From assembly GCA_050114795.1 (NCBI GenBank), contig JASFRS010000030.1, positions 1 through 18,815 on the forward strand: a stretch of DNA of 18,815 nt, read 5' to 3'. The notes under the pieces are model-generated. The model had not been told where the DNA came from, ran no database searches, and saw only the letters and a list, made by a program, of their open reading frames with translations. The DNA comes from JASFRS01 sp050114795 (GTDB lineage Bacteria > Pseudomonadota > Alphaproteobacteria > Sphingomonadales > CAKZYD01). The position numbers were made by a program, and so were the translations under genes. Numbering within the stretch: position 1 is the stretch's first letter; every line of letters starts with the position of its first letter. Positions 6,594-14,857 of this stretch are shown in pieces.

Positions 6594-7838
6594 TCATTGC
6601 CGGGTTAGGAGGCGCCATCGTGCCAAGGCACGTTCTGCCTCCTCCCGGCTAATTTCTCCAGCCTCGGTCAACGTTACCAGTCGATCCCCCATTGCTTCAC
6701 CAACAACAGCAGCGATATCCGGTTCTCGGGCAGCCAGACGGATGAATTGGCCAACTTCCATTTTCATCACACGACAATTCTGACCAGCAATGACGGTAAT
6801 CTGATGCCGGCCGCCTCTTATCAAAGCAAGTTCGCCGAAATAATCACCTGGGTGAAGTGTGACTGTGCGATCCGCAATATGTGCCTCAGCCTTGCCCGCA
6901 GCTATGATCGTCAAGCTAATCGCCCGATCACCTGCTACGCAAATGAACTCACCAGCCGCATATTTCTGAGTGTGTAACAACCGGCTTAGCTCATTCAACG
7001 CACTCGCCCCCAGGTCCTTAAACAAGGGCACACGCGCCAACATTTCCAATCGAACGATAAAACTCTGACGGTGGATTTCACTGCTAAATCCCGAAGCCAT
7101 GATACCAATGGGAATAGCATAAACTCCCAGGCCAAAAACCATGATGACCGATGCCAAGATACGGCCCACTGGTGTGATGGGAACAACGTCCCCATAGCCA
7201 ACCGTGGTCAAGGTCGCAACTGACCACCACATTGCGTGAGGGATGGATTGGAAGGCTTCCGGCTGCACATGACGTTCGACATAATATAAGAGTGTTGCCG
7301 CGACAAAAACCAAACCCATCATGATGATAAGCGCCGCCGTCAGTGCTCTAATTTCATTACGAAGAACACGGCCTAAAGTCGCCATAGCCACTGAATAGCG
7401 AATAAGTTTGAGAATTCGCACAACCCGAAAAATCCGTAGGGCTCGCAGATCAACGCCAACAGAGACGCCAATGTAAAAAGGCAAAATCGCCAGCAAATCG
7501 AAAATCGCTAAGGGCGTCGCCATATATCTAAGCCGGGCTGTTATGGCGTTATAAAAACTTGCTCCCGGTCGTTCAACAGAGGCCCAAAGCCGCAACACAT
7601 ATTCAATGGTAAATATGGCTACGGAAAAAATTTCAAAGGCATGAAAATAATATTCAAATTGCGCGAGGCTGGGGAGAGTCTCCAACGCCACAGCCACAAG
7701 ATTTGCTAATATGAGAAATAGCAACACGCCATCAACAAGACGTGCGACAACGTCATCTTCAGGGCCGGTCTCTAATATCTCATGCGTGCGGCGGCGTATG
7801 CGCCAGAGAGGTGATAAATTGTCTCCTCCCCCCGCCAT
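6594..7838 (-). CDS. Six-helix potassium channel with C-terminal cyclic-nucleotide-binding domain
   Basis: A 414-residue inner-membrane channel. Six hydrophobic segments lie between about residues 33 and 250. The fourth is LRALRIFRVVRILKLIRY (131-148), with a positive residue every third position, a voltage-sensor-type S4. The pore helix and selectivity filter ATLTTVGYGD (208-217) specify K+. Residues about 260-375 form a cyclic-nucleotide-binding domain; its phosphate-binding cassette reads YFGELALIRGGRHQITVIA, where the usual Arg seems to be His345, with an Arg one position earlier. Overall it resembles the MlotiK1 class. The ATG at 7836-7838 lies three bases after the alaS stop, with GGAGA inside the alaS end as ribosome-binding site, so it is probably coupled to alaS. 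Gating by cAMP is inferred from the family and uncertain. Confidence 0.92.
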   Translation of the reverse strand: MAGGGDNLSPLWRIRRRTHEILETGPEDDVVARLVDGVLLFLILANLVAVALETLPSLAQFEYYFHAFEIFSVAIFTIEYVLRLWASVERPGASFYNAITARLRYMATPLAIFDLLAILPFYIGVSVGVDLRALRIFRVVRILKLIRYSVAMATLGRVLRNEIRALTAALIIMMGLVFVAATLLYYVERHVQPEAFQSIPHAMWWSVATLTTVGYGDVVPITPVGRILASVIMVFGLGVYAIPIGIMASGFSSEIHRQSFIVRLEMLARVPLFKDLGASALNELSRLLHTQKYAAGEFICVAGDRAISLTIIAAGKAEAHIADRTVTLHPGDYFGELALIRGGRHQITVIAGQNCRVMKMEVGQFIRLAAREPDIAAVVGEAMGDRLVTLTEAGEISREEAERALARWRLLTRQ

Positions 7839-7841
7839 GCA

Positions 7842-10499
7842 TCAATTCTCCGACAGTTCCAGCAAGCGGGCTTTCACGTCATCAAGCGCCGCTTGCGCCT
7901 TATCACCATCCGGGCCACCGGCTTGCGCCATATCAGGCCGGCCGCCGCCGCCTTTACCTCCAACAGCCGCCGCTGCAACTTTCACAAGGTCCACAGCGCT
8001 GATACGATCCTTAAGATCATCGCTCACACCAACTGCAATAGCTGCCTTGCCATCATTAACTGCAATCATCACTGCAACCCCAGAACCAATGCGCTTTTTC
8101 GCTGCATCAATTAGACCGCGCAAATCTTTCGCAGATACACCATCCAATATTTGGCCCAAAAATGCCAACCCATTTACATTTTCATGATCAGGGCCTGCTG
8201 ATGAGCCACCACCCATGGCTAGTTGTTTCTTGGCTGCACTTAGCTCTTTTTCAAGCCGTTTCCGCTCTTCAACCAGATTGACAACGCGGTCTGCAACGTC
8301 TTGAGGAGATGCCTTTAACGCATCAGCAGCACGCTTAAGATTTTCTTCTTGGGTCAAGAAATACTGTCGTGCTGCCTCTCCGACCACAGCTTCAATCCGC
8401 CGCACGCCAGAGGATACCGCACTTTCATTGACAATTTTGAACAGCCCAATATCGCCCAGGCGTTTCACATGGGTGCCGCCGCAAAATTCAATAGAAAAGC
8501 TGTTTGATTTGGCCTGATCATCATGCCCCATAAACAGGACCCTGACTTCGTCGCCGTATTTTTCGCCAAACAGCGCAATGGCCCCAGCATCAATGGCCTC
8601 ATCAGGTGTCATAAGTCTTGTGACAACTTCCTCATTCTGACGGATCATCTCATTAACCGCAGTTTCAACCTGTGTAATTTCCTCATCCGTCACCGCCTTA
8701 GGGTGTGCAAAGTCAAATCGCAAGCGATCATCCCCGACATAAGACCCCTTCTGGGCCACATGTTCGCCAAGAACGCGCCGTAAGGCCTCATGTAACAAAT
8801 GTGTTGCAGAATGATTAGCACGCAGGTTTCTGCGCCGCTCGCTATCAATGCGCAGAGTTACATTGTCACCAACTTTCAGGCTTCCCGATTTGACCTCAGC
8901 CATATGAACATGAAGGCCTAAGGGTTTTTGAGTGTCGCGAACCTGCACTTCAGCATTATCATTATAGATGACGCCGCGGTCGCCAGCCTGACCACCGGAT
9001 TCCCCGTAAAATGGCGTCTGGTTTGTTAAAATCTGAACCTTTTGGCCAGCATTTGCCTGCTCGACAGTTTGTCCATCGATAACCAGCCCAAGAACAACGC
9101 CTTGAGCCACATCACTGCTGTAACCTAAGAATTCTGTCGCACCATATTTGTCTTTGAAATCATACCAAAGCCGGTCAGTTGCCTGCTCACCAGACCCAGC
9201 CCAGGCGGCGCGTGCATCAGCGCGTTGTTTTTCCATGGCCTTGTCAAAACCTTCACGATCCACGCTTAAGCCCTGTGAGCGAAGGGCATCTTCAGTCAGA
9301 TCATAAGGAAAGCCGTAAGTGTCATAGAGTTTAAATGCCACTTTGCCTGGCAGTGGTCTATTTTCCGGCAGTTTCTCCAGCTCTTCATCCAAGAGCTTCA
9401 AGCCACGTTCCAAAGTCTGGCGGAAGCGGGTTTCTTCCTGCAGCAGAGTTTCACCAATTAAAGTCTGTGCGCGTCCAAGCTCGGGAAAGTGGCTCCCCAT
9501 CTCTGCGACCAATGATGGCACAAGGCGGTGCATTAGCGGGTCTTTAGCGCCAATCAAATGAGCGTGGCGCATGGCACGACGCATAATGCGGCGCAGGACA
9601 TAGCCCCGGCCTTCATTAGAAGGCAATACGCCATCAGCAATGAGGAAACTCATGGCGCGCAAATGGTCCGCTACAACACGATGTGAAATTTTATGATTAC
9701 CATCAGGGTCAGTGTTGGTCGCATGGGCAGATGCCATGATGAGTGCGCGCATCAAGTCAGTATCATAATTATCATGGGTTCCTTGAAGTACCGCCGCCAT
9801 GCGCTCAAGCCCCATACCCGTATCAACGGACGGCTTAGGCAAATCAACCCGCTCATCACTGGTCCGCTGGTCATATTGCATGAAGACCAGATTCCAAATT
9901 TCGACGAAACGGTCACCATCTTCATCCGGGGAACCGGGAGGGCCGCCAGGAATATGATCACCATGATCATAGAAAATCTCGGTGCAGGGACCACAGGGAC
10001 CCGTTTCGCCCATGGCCCAGAAATTATCTTTCGTTGGAATACGAATGATACGGTCTTCGCTTAAGCCTGAAATCTTGCGCCAGAGGTCATAGGCTTCATC
10101 ATCTGTATGATAGACCGTTGTGATGAGGCGGTCCTTGGGCAAGCCCATTTCCTTATGGACTAGCTCCCAAGCCAATTCTATTGCACGTTCTTTGAAATAA
10201 TCACCAAAGGAGAAATTCCCCAGCATTTCAAAAAACGTATGATGGCGCGCGGTGTAGCCCACATTATCCAAATCATTATGCTTGCCACCTGCCCGCACGC
10301 ATTTTTGGGATGACGTAGCGCGCTCATATGGTCGTGTTTCAAGGCCTGTAAACACATCTTTGAACTGAACCATACCTGCATTTGTGAACATCAAGGTTGG
10401 GTCATTCCGAGGCACCAAGGGGCTGGACGGCACAATTTCATGGCCGTTCTTCGCGAAAAAATTCAAAAATAGATCACGAATTTCGTTGCTTGTTGGCAC
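7842..10499 (-). CDS. alaS: Alanyl-tRNA synthetase
   Basis: The enzyme charges tRNA-Ala with alanine in the cytoplasm. The N-terminal class II catalytic domain is clear (EIRDLFLNFFAKNGHEIV; FTNAGMVQFKDVF; KHNDLDNVGYTARHHTFFEMLGNFSFGDYF). The editing domain has the zinc-type HSATHLLH and CGGTH motifs, and the C-terminal C-Ala part ends in a Gly-rich KGGGGRPDMAQAG segment. The frame is open from a GTG at 10556 (904 residues), but I prefer GTG at 10497-10499. It gives the family-typical N-terminus (V/M)PTSNEIRDLF, has GGGAG nine bases upstream, and yields 885 residues, close to the usual length. A strong terminator separates it from recA, so it needs its own promoter within about 90 bases. The potassium channel gene follows after three bases. 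Confidence 0.97.
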   Translation of the reverse strand: MPTSNEIRDLFLNFFAKNGHEIVPSSPLVPRNDPTLMFTNAGMVQFKDVFTGLETRPYERATSSQKCVRAGGKHNDLDNVGYTARHHTFFEMLGNFSFGDYFKERAIELAWELVHKEMGLPKDRLITTVYHTDDEAYDLWRKISGLSEDRIIRIPTKDNFWAMGETGPCGPCTEIFYDHGDHIPGGPPGSPDEDGDRFVEIWNLVFMQYDQRTSDERVDLPKPSVDTGMGLERMAAVLQGTHDNYDTDLMRALIMASAHATNTDPDGNHKISHRVVADHLRAMSFLIADGVLPSNEGRGYVLRRIMRRAMRHAHLIGAKDPLMHRLVPSLVAEMGSHFPELGRAQTLIGETLLQEETRFRQTLERGLKLLDEELEKLPENRPLPGKVAFKLYDTYGFPYDLTEDALRSQGLSVDREGFDKAMEKQRADARAAWAGSGEQATDRLWYDFKDKYGATEFLGYSSDVAQGVVLGLVIDGQTVEQANAGQKVQILTNQTPFYGESGGQAGDRGVIYNDNAEVQVRDTQKPLGLHVHMAEVKSGSLKVGDNVTLRIDSERRRNLRANHSATHLLHEALRRVLGEHVAQKGSYVGDDRLRFDFAHPKAVTDEEITQVETAVNEMIRQNEEVVTRLMTPDEAIDAGAIALFGEKYGDEVRVLFMGHDDQAKSNSFSIEFCGGTHVKRLGDIGLFKIVNESAVSSGVRRIEAVVGEAARQYFLTQEENLKRAADALKASPQDVADRVVNLVEERKRLEKELSAAKKQLAMGGGSSAGPDHENVNGLAFLGQILDGVSAKDLRGLIDAAKKRIGSGVAVMIAVNDGKAAIAVGVSDDLKDRISAVDLVKVAAAAVGGKGGGGRPDMAQAGGPDGDKAQAALDDVKARLLELSEN

Positions 10500-10586
10500 G
10501 TCGCCGATCTCCCATATCTTCACAAACTTGGCTTTGCTTTTACTTAGTAGCTTCACGCCTGTCCATGGGCTGTATCAGTTACATGT

Positions 10587-10613
10587 AAAAAAAGGCGGAT
10601 CAAATGACCCGCC
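10587..10613 (-). terminator. Strong intrinsic terminator after recA
   Basis: On the minus strand a nine-pair stem (10605-10613 with 10594-10602, one G-U pair, tight loop) is followed directly by seven T residues (10593-10587). It begins 31 bases past the recA stop. On the plus strand the same stem is followed by TTTT, but no plus-strand gene leads into it. Confidence 0.88.
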
Positions 10614-10644
10614 TTTTGAGACCTTTTTACCTTAATGGTAAAAA

Positions 10645-11709
10645 TCACTTACCATCTTCATCAGGGCCTGTGACCATTGCTTCACTGACTAAGCCAGCCT
10701 GCGCCCTTACAGACTTTTCAATAGACTGGGCAATATCAGGGTTTTCACGTAAGAAGTTTTTAGCATTCTCCCGCCCCTGCCCAATACGCTGACTATCATG
10801 GCTATACCAGGACCCCGACTTTTCAACGACCCCCGCTTTAACACCCAAGTCAATCAATTCACCAAGTTTGGATACGCCTTCGCCGTACATAATATCAAAT
10901 TCAACAGTTCTAAAAGGTGGTGCCACTTTGTTTTTGACAACCTTGACCTTCGTCGCATTACCGATGATTTCATCTTTATCTTTAATTTGGCCGGTGCGAC
11001 GAATGTCCAAACGAACTGACGCATAGAATTTCAAAGCATTCCCGCCAGTCGTTGTTTCCGGATTACCGTACATCACACCGATTTTCATACGGATCTGGTT
11101 GATAAAAATCACCATGCAATTAGATTTAGAAATAGAGCCGGTGAGCTTCCGCAAAGCCTGACTCATCAAGCGTGCCTGAAGGCCCACATGGCTGTCACCC
11201 ATTTCACCTTCAAGTTCCGCACGCGGCGTCAGTGCGGCCACGCTGTCAATAACAAGTATATCAATCGCACCAGAGCGCACCAATGTGTCAGCAATTTCCA
11301 AAGCCTGCTCACCTGTATCAGGTTGAGAAATCAGAAGCTCATCAATATTCACGCCCAACTTACGCGCATAAACCGGATCAAGAGCATGTTCCGCATCAAC
11401 AAAAGCAGCAATGCCTCCGCCCTTTTGTGCTTCCGCCACACAATGCAGAGCTAAAGTCGTTTTACCGGAGCTTTCCGGGCCATAAATTTCAATGATACGG
11501 CCTTTGGGAAGACCCCCCACGCCAAGCGCAATATCTAATCCCAATGACCCCGTTGAAATTGCCTCAATTTCAACGCTCGACCCTCTTTGGCCGAGTTTCA
11601 TTACGGAACCTTTGCCAAAAGCACGGTCAATTTGACTAAGCGCGGCCTCTAGTGCCTTATCCTTATCCATGAAGTCCTTCTCAACAATTTTTAATACCGG
11701 GTTAGGCAT
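10645..11709 (-). CDS. recA: Recombinase RecA
   Basis: This 354-residue ATP-dependent strand-exchange protein drives homologous recombination and LexA cleavage. It shows DKDKALEAALSQIDRAFGKGSVMKLG at the start, Walker A GPESSGKT (77-84), Walker B ILVIDSVAAL, the QALRKLTG region leading into loop L1, the L2 region GGNALKFYASVRLDIRR, and an acidic C-terminal tail ending PDEDGK. ATG at 11707-11709 has a strong GGAGGTG (11714-11720) in front. It sits between cckA (upstream, 214-base gap) and alaS, an order seen in other alphaproteobacteria. I looked for the alphaproteobacterial LexA box GTTC-N7-GTTC upstream and did not find an exact one. Confidence 0.98.
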   Translation of the reverse strand: MPNPVLKIVEKDFMDKDKALEAALSQIDRAFGKGSVMKLGQRGSSVEIEAISTGSLGLDIALGVGGLPKGRIIEIYGPESSGKTTLALHCVAEAQKGGGIAAFVDAEHALDPVYARKLGVNIDELLISQPDTGEQALEIADTLVRSGAIDILVIDSVAALTPRAELEGEMGDSHVGLQARLMSQALRKLTGSISKSNCMVIFINQIRMKIGVMYGNPETTTGGNALKFYASVRLDIRRTGQIKDKDEIIGNATKVKVVKNKVAPPFRTVEFDIMYGEGVSKLGELIDLGVKAGVVEKSGSWYSHDSQRIGQGRENAKNFLRENPDIAQSIEKSVRAQAGLVSEAMVTGPDEDGK

Positions 11710-11923
11710 GTTTCACCTCCGCTTATGTCATAGGGTTGCTTAGACATCAATGAGGCAAATGTACCTGTTTTGTTCTACTATACAAGCAAAATCTTTAACG
11801 CATTGTATTAAAACAATAATTTACATATTTGTATTAAGTTTGTTCCCACTTTCACCAAGCAAGATCGCCTTCAGGATGCGGTCTATATTTGCATTTACAG
11901 CGCGAAATAAAAAAGACTCCGCT
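11710..11923 (-). promoter_or_regulatory. AT-rich upstream region of recA
   Basis: These 214 bases must hold the recA promoter. Minus-strand -10-like hexamers TACAAT (about 11811-11816) and TATAGT (about 11777-11782) are visible, but no convincing -35 partner. GTTC occurs at 11772 and 11842, neither followed by a second GTTC seven bases on. The recA ribosome-binding site GGAGGTG is at 11714-11720. Downstream of the cckA stop there is a TTTTTT run (minus strand, around 11910) but no strong stem. Confidence 0.4.
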
Positions 11924-14302
11924 TCAATCCTCCTGAAGAACCATTTTCACTTTTTCCGCGAGTTGGGACAAGCTGAAAGGCTTGGGCAGAAAATTGAAAT
12001 TCTCAGTTGCAAATTCGTCCCGGAAATTGTCTTGAGCATAACCCGAAATAAAAATGATTTTAGCATCAGGCCGTATATCCCGAATTTGCTTAACCATCGT
12101 TGGGCCATCCATATTTGGCATGATGACATCAGATAGAATCAGGTCAATGTCGCCTTCATAGGCTTTAGCTATTTCAAGCGCCGCCTCACCACTATCCGCC
12201 TCCAAAACCTCATAGCCCTTTTTAGTCAATGCTCTAAATGCAAATGTGCGAACCGCAGCTTCGTCTTCAACCAATAAGATTGTTCCATGCCCCCAAAGAT
12301 CTGCAACCTCCATGGCCGGCTTCATTTGACTGGATACAGCACTGTCCTTTTCGCTTGCATGATGCACTGGTAGATAAATCGTGAATTTAGCACCACCTTC
12401 CTTTGACTCATCTGCGAAAATGAAACCATCAGTCTGTTTCACAATTCCATAGACAGTCGATAGGCCTAAACCCGTGCCTTTACCGACATCTTTTGTTGTG
12501 AAAAAGGGATCAAAGACTTTTGTGAGCAAATGTTTAGGGATGCCATGACCATTATCCTCGACGACCAGAGACACATAATCTTGTTTAGGCATAAAGCCAT
12601 GGCCCAAATCCTCCACATCTTCAGCGTTAACTTTCGCCGTTGAAATGGTAAGACGACCGCCCCCTGGCATAGCATCACGTGCATTAACGGCAAGATTGAT
12701 GATGACCTGCTCCAATTGTCCCTGATCCACGCGCACCAAACCCAAATCCCTGCCGTGCACCATATTGAGCTCGATATTTTCACCGATCAGGCGGCGCAAA
12801 AGGTTGGAAAGCTCTGCAAGAACATCCGTAACCAACAAGACGCTGGGCCGTAATGTCTGCTGCCTTGAAAAGGCCAACAGTTGTCTTACTAAATTGGCCG
12901 CCCGGTTAGAATTCTGCTTGATCTGCATAATATCCGAGAAAGAAGCATCCCCTGCCCCATGCCGGACTAGAAGCAAATCACAAAATCCGATAATTGCTGT
13001 CAGAATATTGTTAAAGTCATGCGCGATACCCCCAGCTAATTGGCCAACGGCCTGCATTTTTTGCGCTTGGGTAAACTGCAACTCCAGTTGCTTCTGCTCT
13101 GTCATATCAATTAGATAAAGGACGGCGCCGCGCCGCGCCTCTAGCCCACGAACAAAAAGCTGGACAATATGTTTTTCTGCTAGGTCGAACTGAACTTCGA
13201 TTGGCGAAGGCGTTGACGAGGAGCTCAAAGCCTGTTTAATCAACTTTGACACTGCTTCACGATCCTGTTCCTGGAACAGGTCTTCGATCGGCATATTTGT
13301 TTGCTGCTCAAGACCGGCTAATTTTAGAAATTGAGCATTACAGCGCCGCAACGCAGCTGTTCCATCAATAAGCGCAATCCCAGCTGGGGCCTGCTCAAAT
13401 AATTGATCTGGAATATCCGCATTGTCCAATGCCCCAGACGCCTTAACTGGTGAAAATTCCTGTTTTCTAAATGCCAAAACACGCTGCTTCGAATTGCCTG
13501 ACACTGGCAGTTCAAAAACATCCAAGTCCAAACCATTAGCGTTGACAGTTGCTTTGCCTTCACCCACATCAGACAACAAGTCGCTTAATGCCTTATCCTT
13601 AATTTGCTCACGCGTAAGGCCAAGCCAATTTGCCATTAAATCAGAAGAATCCAAGATATCTGCGTCTTCCTTCAAAATAAGAACACCGACATCTAATGCA
13701 TTGCAGTATTTATAAATTTTATCAGAACTGACCTCATCGTCAGTCTGCTTCAAATTCTCATCCTCAACAAATCTCCACAAAAGAAAGCTACCGTTCTTAA
13801 TTGCCTGATGGTCAATATCAAAGTGTTCTAATGCTTTCTTGGAAAGATGCATCGGCGATGGGTGCCCGGGAAAAGCTTCACCATAATATCCATTCGCATA
13901 GATAAGATTGCCTTCTTTATCCGTTAAAACCGCAGGGCAATGTTGGCTATCCACAATTAAGCGCTGTAAGTCGGATTCGATGGGCTGAACAATTGTTCGT
14001 TTTTGCGCCAGAATCAAAACATAAAACAACACCCCACCCAGAGCTAAAAACAAGATGAGTAAAACGCCGATTGAAGTTTGACCAAAACCCGCCGATATCC
14101 CCCCAATAATAGCGCCAAACAATATAAAAAGGAGAACAGGTAAAGCTAATGGCAAGCGACTAAGTTTATCTACCAATCCTGCCAAAACAGGATGCGAGAT
14201 AACCGTCTGTTCCCAAACCAAACTCAAGCTTGCCAGCGATAAATTTTCTGACTTTCGATCGGACTGTTCCAATATGGCGGTCCCTTTCCTGGACAAAGCC
14301 AT
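11924..14302 (-). CDS. cckA: Cell-cycle hybrid histidine kinase CckA
   Basis: A 792-residue membrane hybrid kinase. Two membrane helices lie at about 51-72 and 77-99. PAS-like sensor regions follow (about 107-180 and 300-400). The kinase core has the H-box QAVGQLAGGIAHDFNNILTA with phospho-acceptor His428, N-box NLAVNARDAMPGGG (536-549), and ATP lid motifs VEDNGHGIP (581-589) and GKGTGLGLS (608-616). The receiver domain carries D680, phospho-acceptor Asp725 (LILSDVIMPN) and Lys774. The H-box neighbourhood and order match CckA, which through ChpT controls CtrA and CpdR in alphaproteobacterial cell cycle and motility. The ATG at 14302 has an in-frame TAG just upstream and only a distant GGAGGGG, so initiation may be weak. 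It lies downstream of dksA with a terminator between. Confidence 0.95.
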   Translation of the reverse strand: MALSRKGTAILEQSDRKSENLSLASLSLVWEQTVISHPVLAGLVDKLSRLPLALPVLLFILFGAIIGGISAGFGQTSIGVLLILFLALGGVLFYVLILAQKRTIVQPIESDLQRLIVDSQHCPAVLTDKEGNLIYANGYYGEAFPGHPSPMHLSKKALEHFDIDHQAIKNGSFLLWRFVEDENLKQTDDEVSSDKIYKYCNALDVGVLILKEDADILDSSDLMANWLGLTREQIKDKALSDLLSDVGEGKATVNANGLDLDVFELPVSGNSKQRVLAFRKQEFSPVKASGALDNADIPDQLFEQAPAGIALIDGTAALRRCNAQFLKLAGLEQQTNMPIEDLFQEQDREAVSKLIKQALSSSSTPSPIEVQFDLAEKHIVQLFVRGLEARRGAVLYLIDMTEQKQLELQFTQAQKMQAVGQLAGGIAHDFNNILTAIIGFCDLLLVRHGAGDASFSDIMQIKQNSNRAANLVRQLLAFSRQQTLRPSVLLVTDVLAELSNLLRRLIGENIELNMVHGRDLGLVRVDQGQLEQVIINLAVNARDAMPGGGRLTISTAKVNAEDVEDLGHGFMPKQDYVSLVVEDNGHGIPKHLLTKVFDPFFTTKDVGKGTGLGLSTVYGIVKQTDGFIFADESKEGGAKFTIYLPVHHASEKDSAVSSQMKPAMEVADLWGHGTILLVEDEAAVRTFAFRALTKKGYEVLEADSGEAALEIAKAYEGDIDLILSDVIMPNMDGPTMVKQIRDIRPDAKIIFISGYAQDNFRDEFATENFNFLPKPFSLSQLAEKVKMVLQED

Positions 14303-14333
14303 TGCAATCTAGCTGAGATCCCCTCCAAATTGC

Positions 14334-14348
14334 ATGAAAATATTTCAT
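14334..14348. promoter_or_regulatory. 15-bp palindrome upstream of cckA
   Basis: ATGAAA (14334-14339) and TTTCAT (14343-14348) are perfect inverted arms around ATA, about 31 bases upstream of the cckA start and between it and the dksA terminator. The position suits a transcription-factor site, but no known consensus is matched. Confidence 0.3.
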
Positions 14349-14372
14349 ATTCCGGCAGAGAAGACAAATCGC

Positions 14373-14411
14373 ATAAATAAAGGCCGGCTGCCCATTAGGC
14401 GAACCGGCCTT
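14373..14411 (-). terminator. Intrinsic terminator after dksA
   Basis: On the minus strand AAGGCCGG (14411-14404) pairs with CCGGCCTT (14387-14380), with a small GCC/GGC inner helix in the loop, followed by TTTATTT. It starts 23 bases past the dksA stop and implies that cckA has its own promoter. Confidence 0.82.
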
Positions 14412-14434
14412 AAAAGTCTTAATCTCACGAGCCT

Positions 14435-14857
14435 CTAATCGTCGCGATAGACTTTTTCCATTTTCTCATGCCGTTCCTGCGCTTCCACAGTCATAGTCGC
14501 AATCGGACGAGCATCAAGGCGTGACAGGCTGATTGGATCGCCCGTCACTTCGCAATAGCCATATTCCCCGGTATCAATCCGTGCCAGTGCTGCATCGATC
14601 TTAGAAATCAATTTACGCTGCCGATCACGAGTCCGTAGTTCAATCGACCAATCGGTTTCCGACGAGGCACGATCAGCGATATCCGGCTCTCTTAGACTTT
14701 CAGATTGTAAAGTTTGCAAGGTTTCCGCACTTTCGCGGATAATGTCCTCTTTCCAGTTCAACAGCTTTTGACGGAAATATTCCAGCTGTTTTGGATTCAT
14801 AAATTCTTCTTCAGATGATGGACGATAGTCCGGTGGAAGTTGTATTTCCGACTCCAT
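14435..14857 (-). CDS. dksA: RNA polymerase-binding transcription factor DksA
   Basis: About 140 residues. DksA enters the RNA polymerase secondary channel and, with ppGpp, resets promoter activity during starvation. The coiled-coil segment (MNPKQLEYFRQKLLNWKEDI... to ...SIELRTRDRQRKLISKIDAAL) includes the tip region DIADRASSETDWS, matching the conserved D-x-x-D-x-A tip. The C-terminal globular part reads YGYCEVTGDPISLSRLDARPIATMTVEAQE: only the first of the four zinc-site cysteines remains, as is common in alphaproteobacterial DksA. ATG at 14855-14857 is chosen because GGGAGAG lies upstream and the N-terminus fits the family. A GTG at 14896 would add 13 residues, and ATG at about 14800 would remove 19. 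A terminator follows, so it is probably a single-gene unit. Confidence 0.93.
   Translation of the reverse strand: MESEIQLPPDYRPSSEEEFMNPKQLEYFRQKLLNWKEDIIRESAETLQTLQSESLREPDIADRASSETDWSIELRTRDRQRKLISKIDAALARIDTGEYGYCEVTGDPISLSRLDARPIATMTVEAQERHEKMEKVYRDD

Noticed and set aside
7711..8187. 158-codon plus-strand frame opposite alaS and the channel gene
   Set aside because: It is an antisense shadow of two strongly conserved genes, rich in Ser/Pro/Thr from the codon pattern of the opposite strand.
11770..11786. Imperfect TTGT-N8-ACAA symmetry upstream of recA as a LexA operator
   Set aside because: Only the outer four bases on each side are symmetric, and it does not match GTTC-N7-GTTC or the CTG-N10-CAG type.
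11750..12136. 128-codon plus-strand frame across the recA-cckA gap
   Set aside because: Most of it is antisense to the CckA receiver domain; the rest is AT-rich promoter sequence of recA.
12765..13118. 117-codon plus-strand frame within cckA
   Set aside because: It lies fully opposite the conserved kinase core of cckA and has no start signal or family resemblance.
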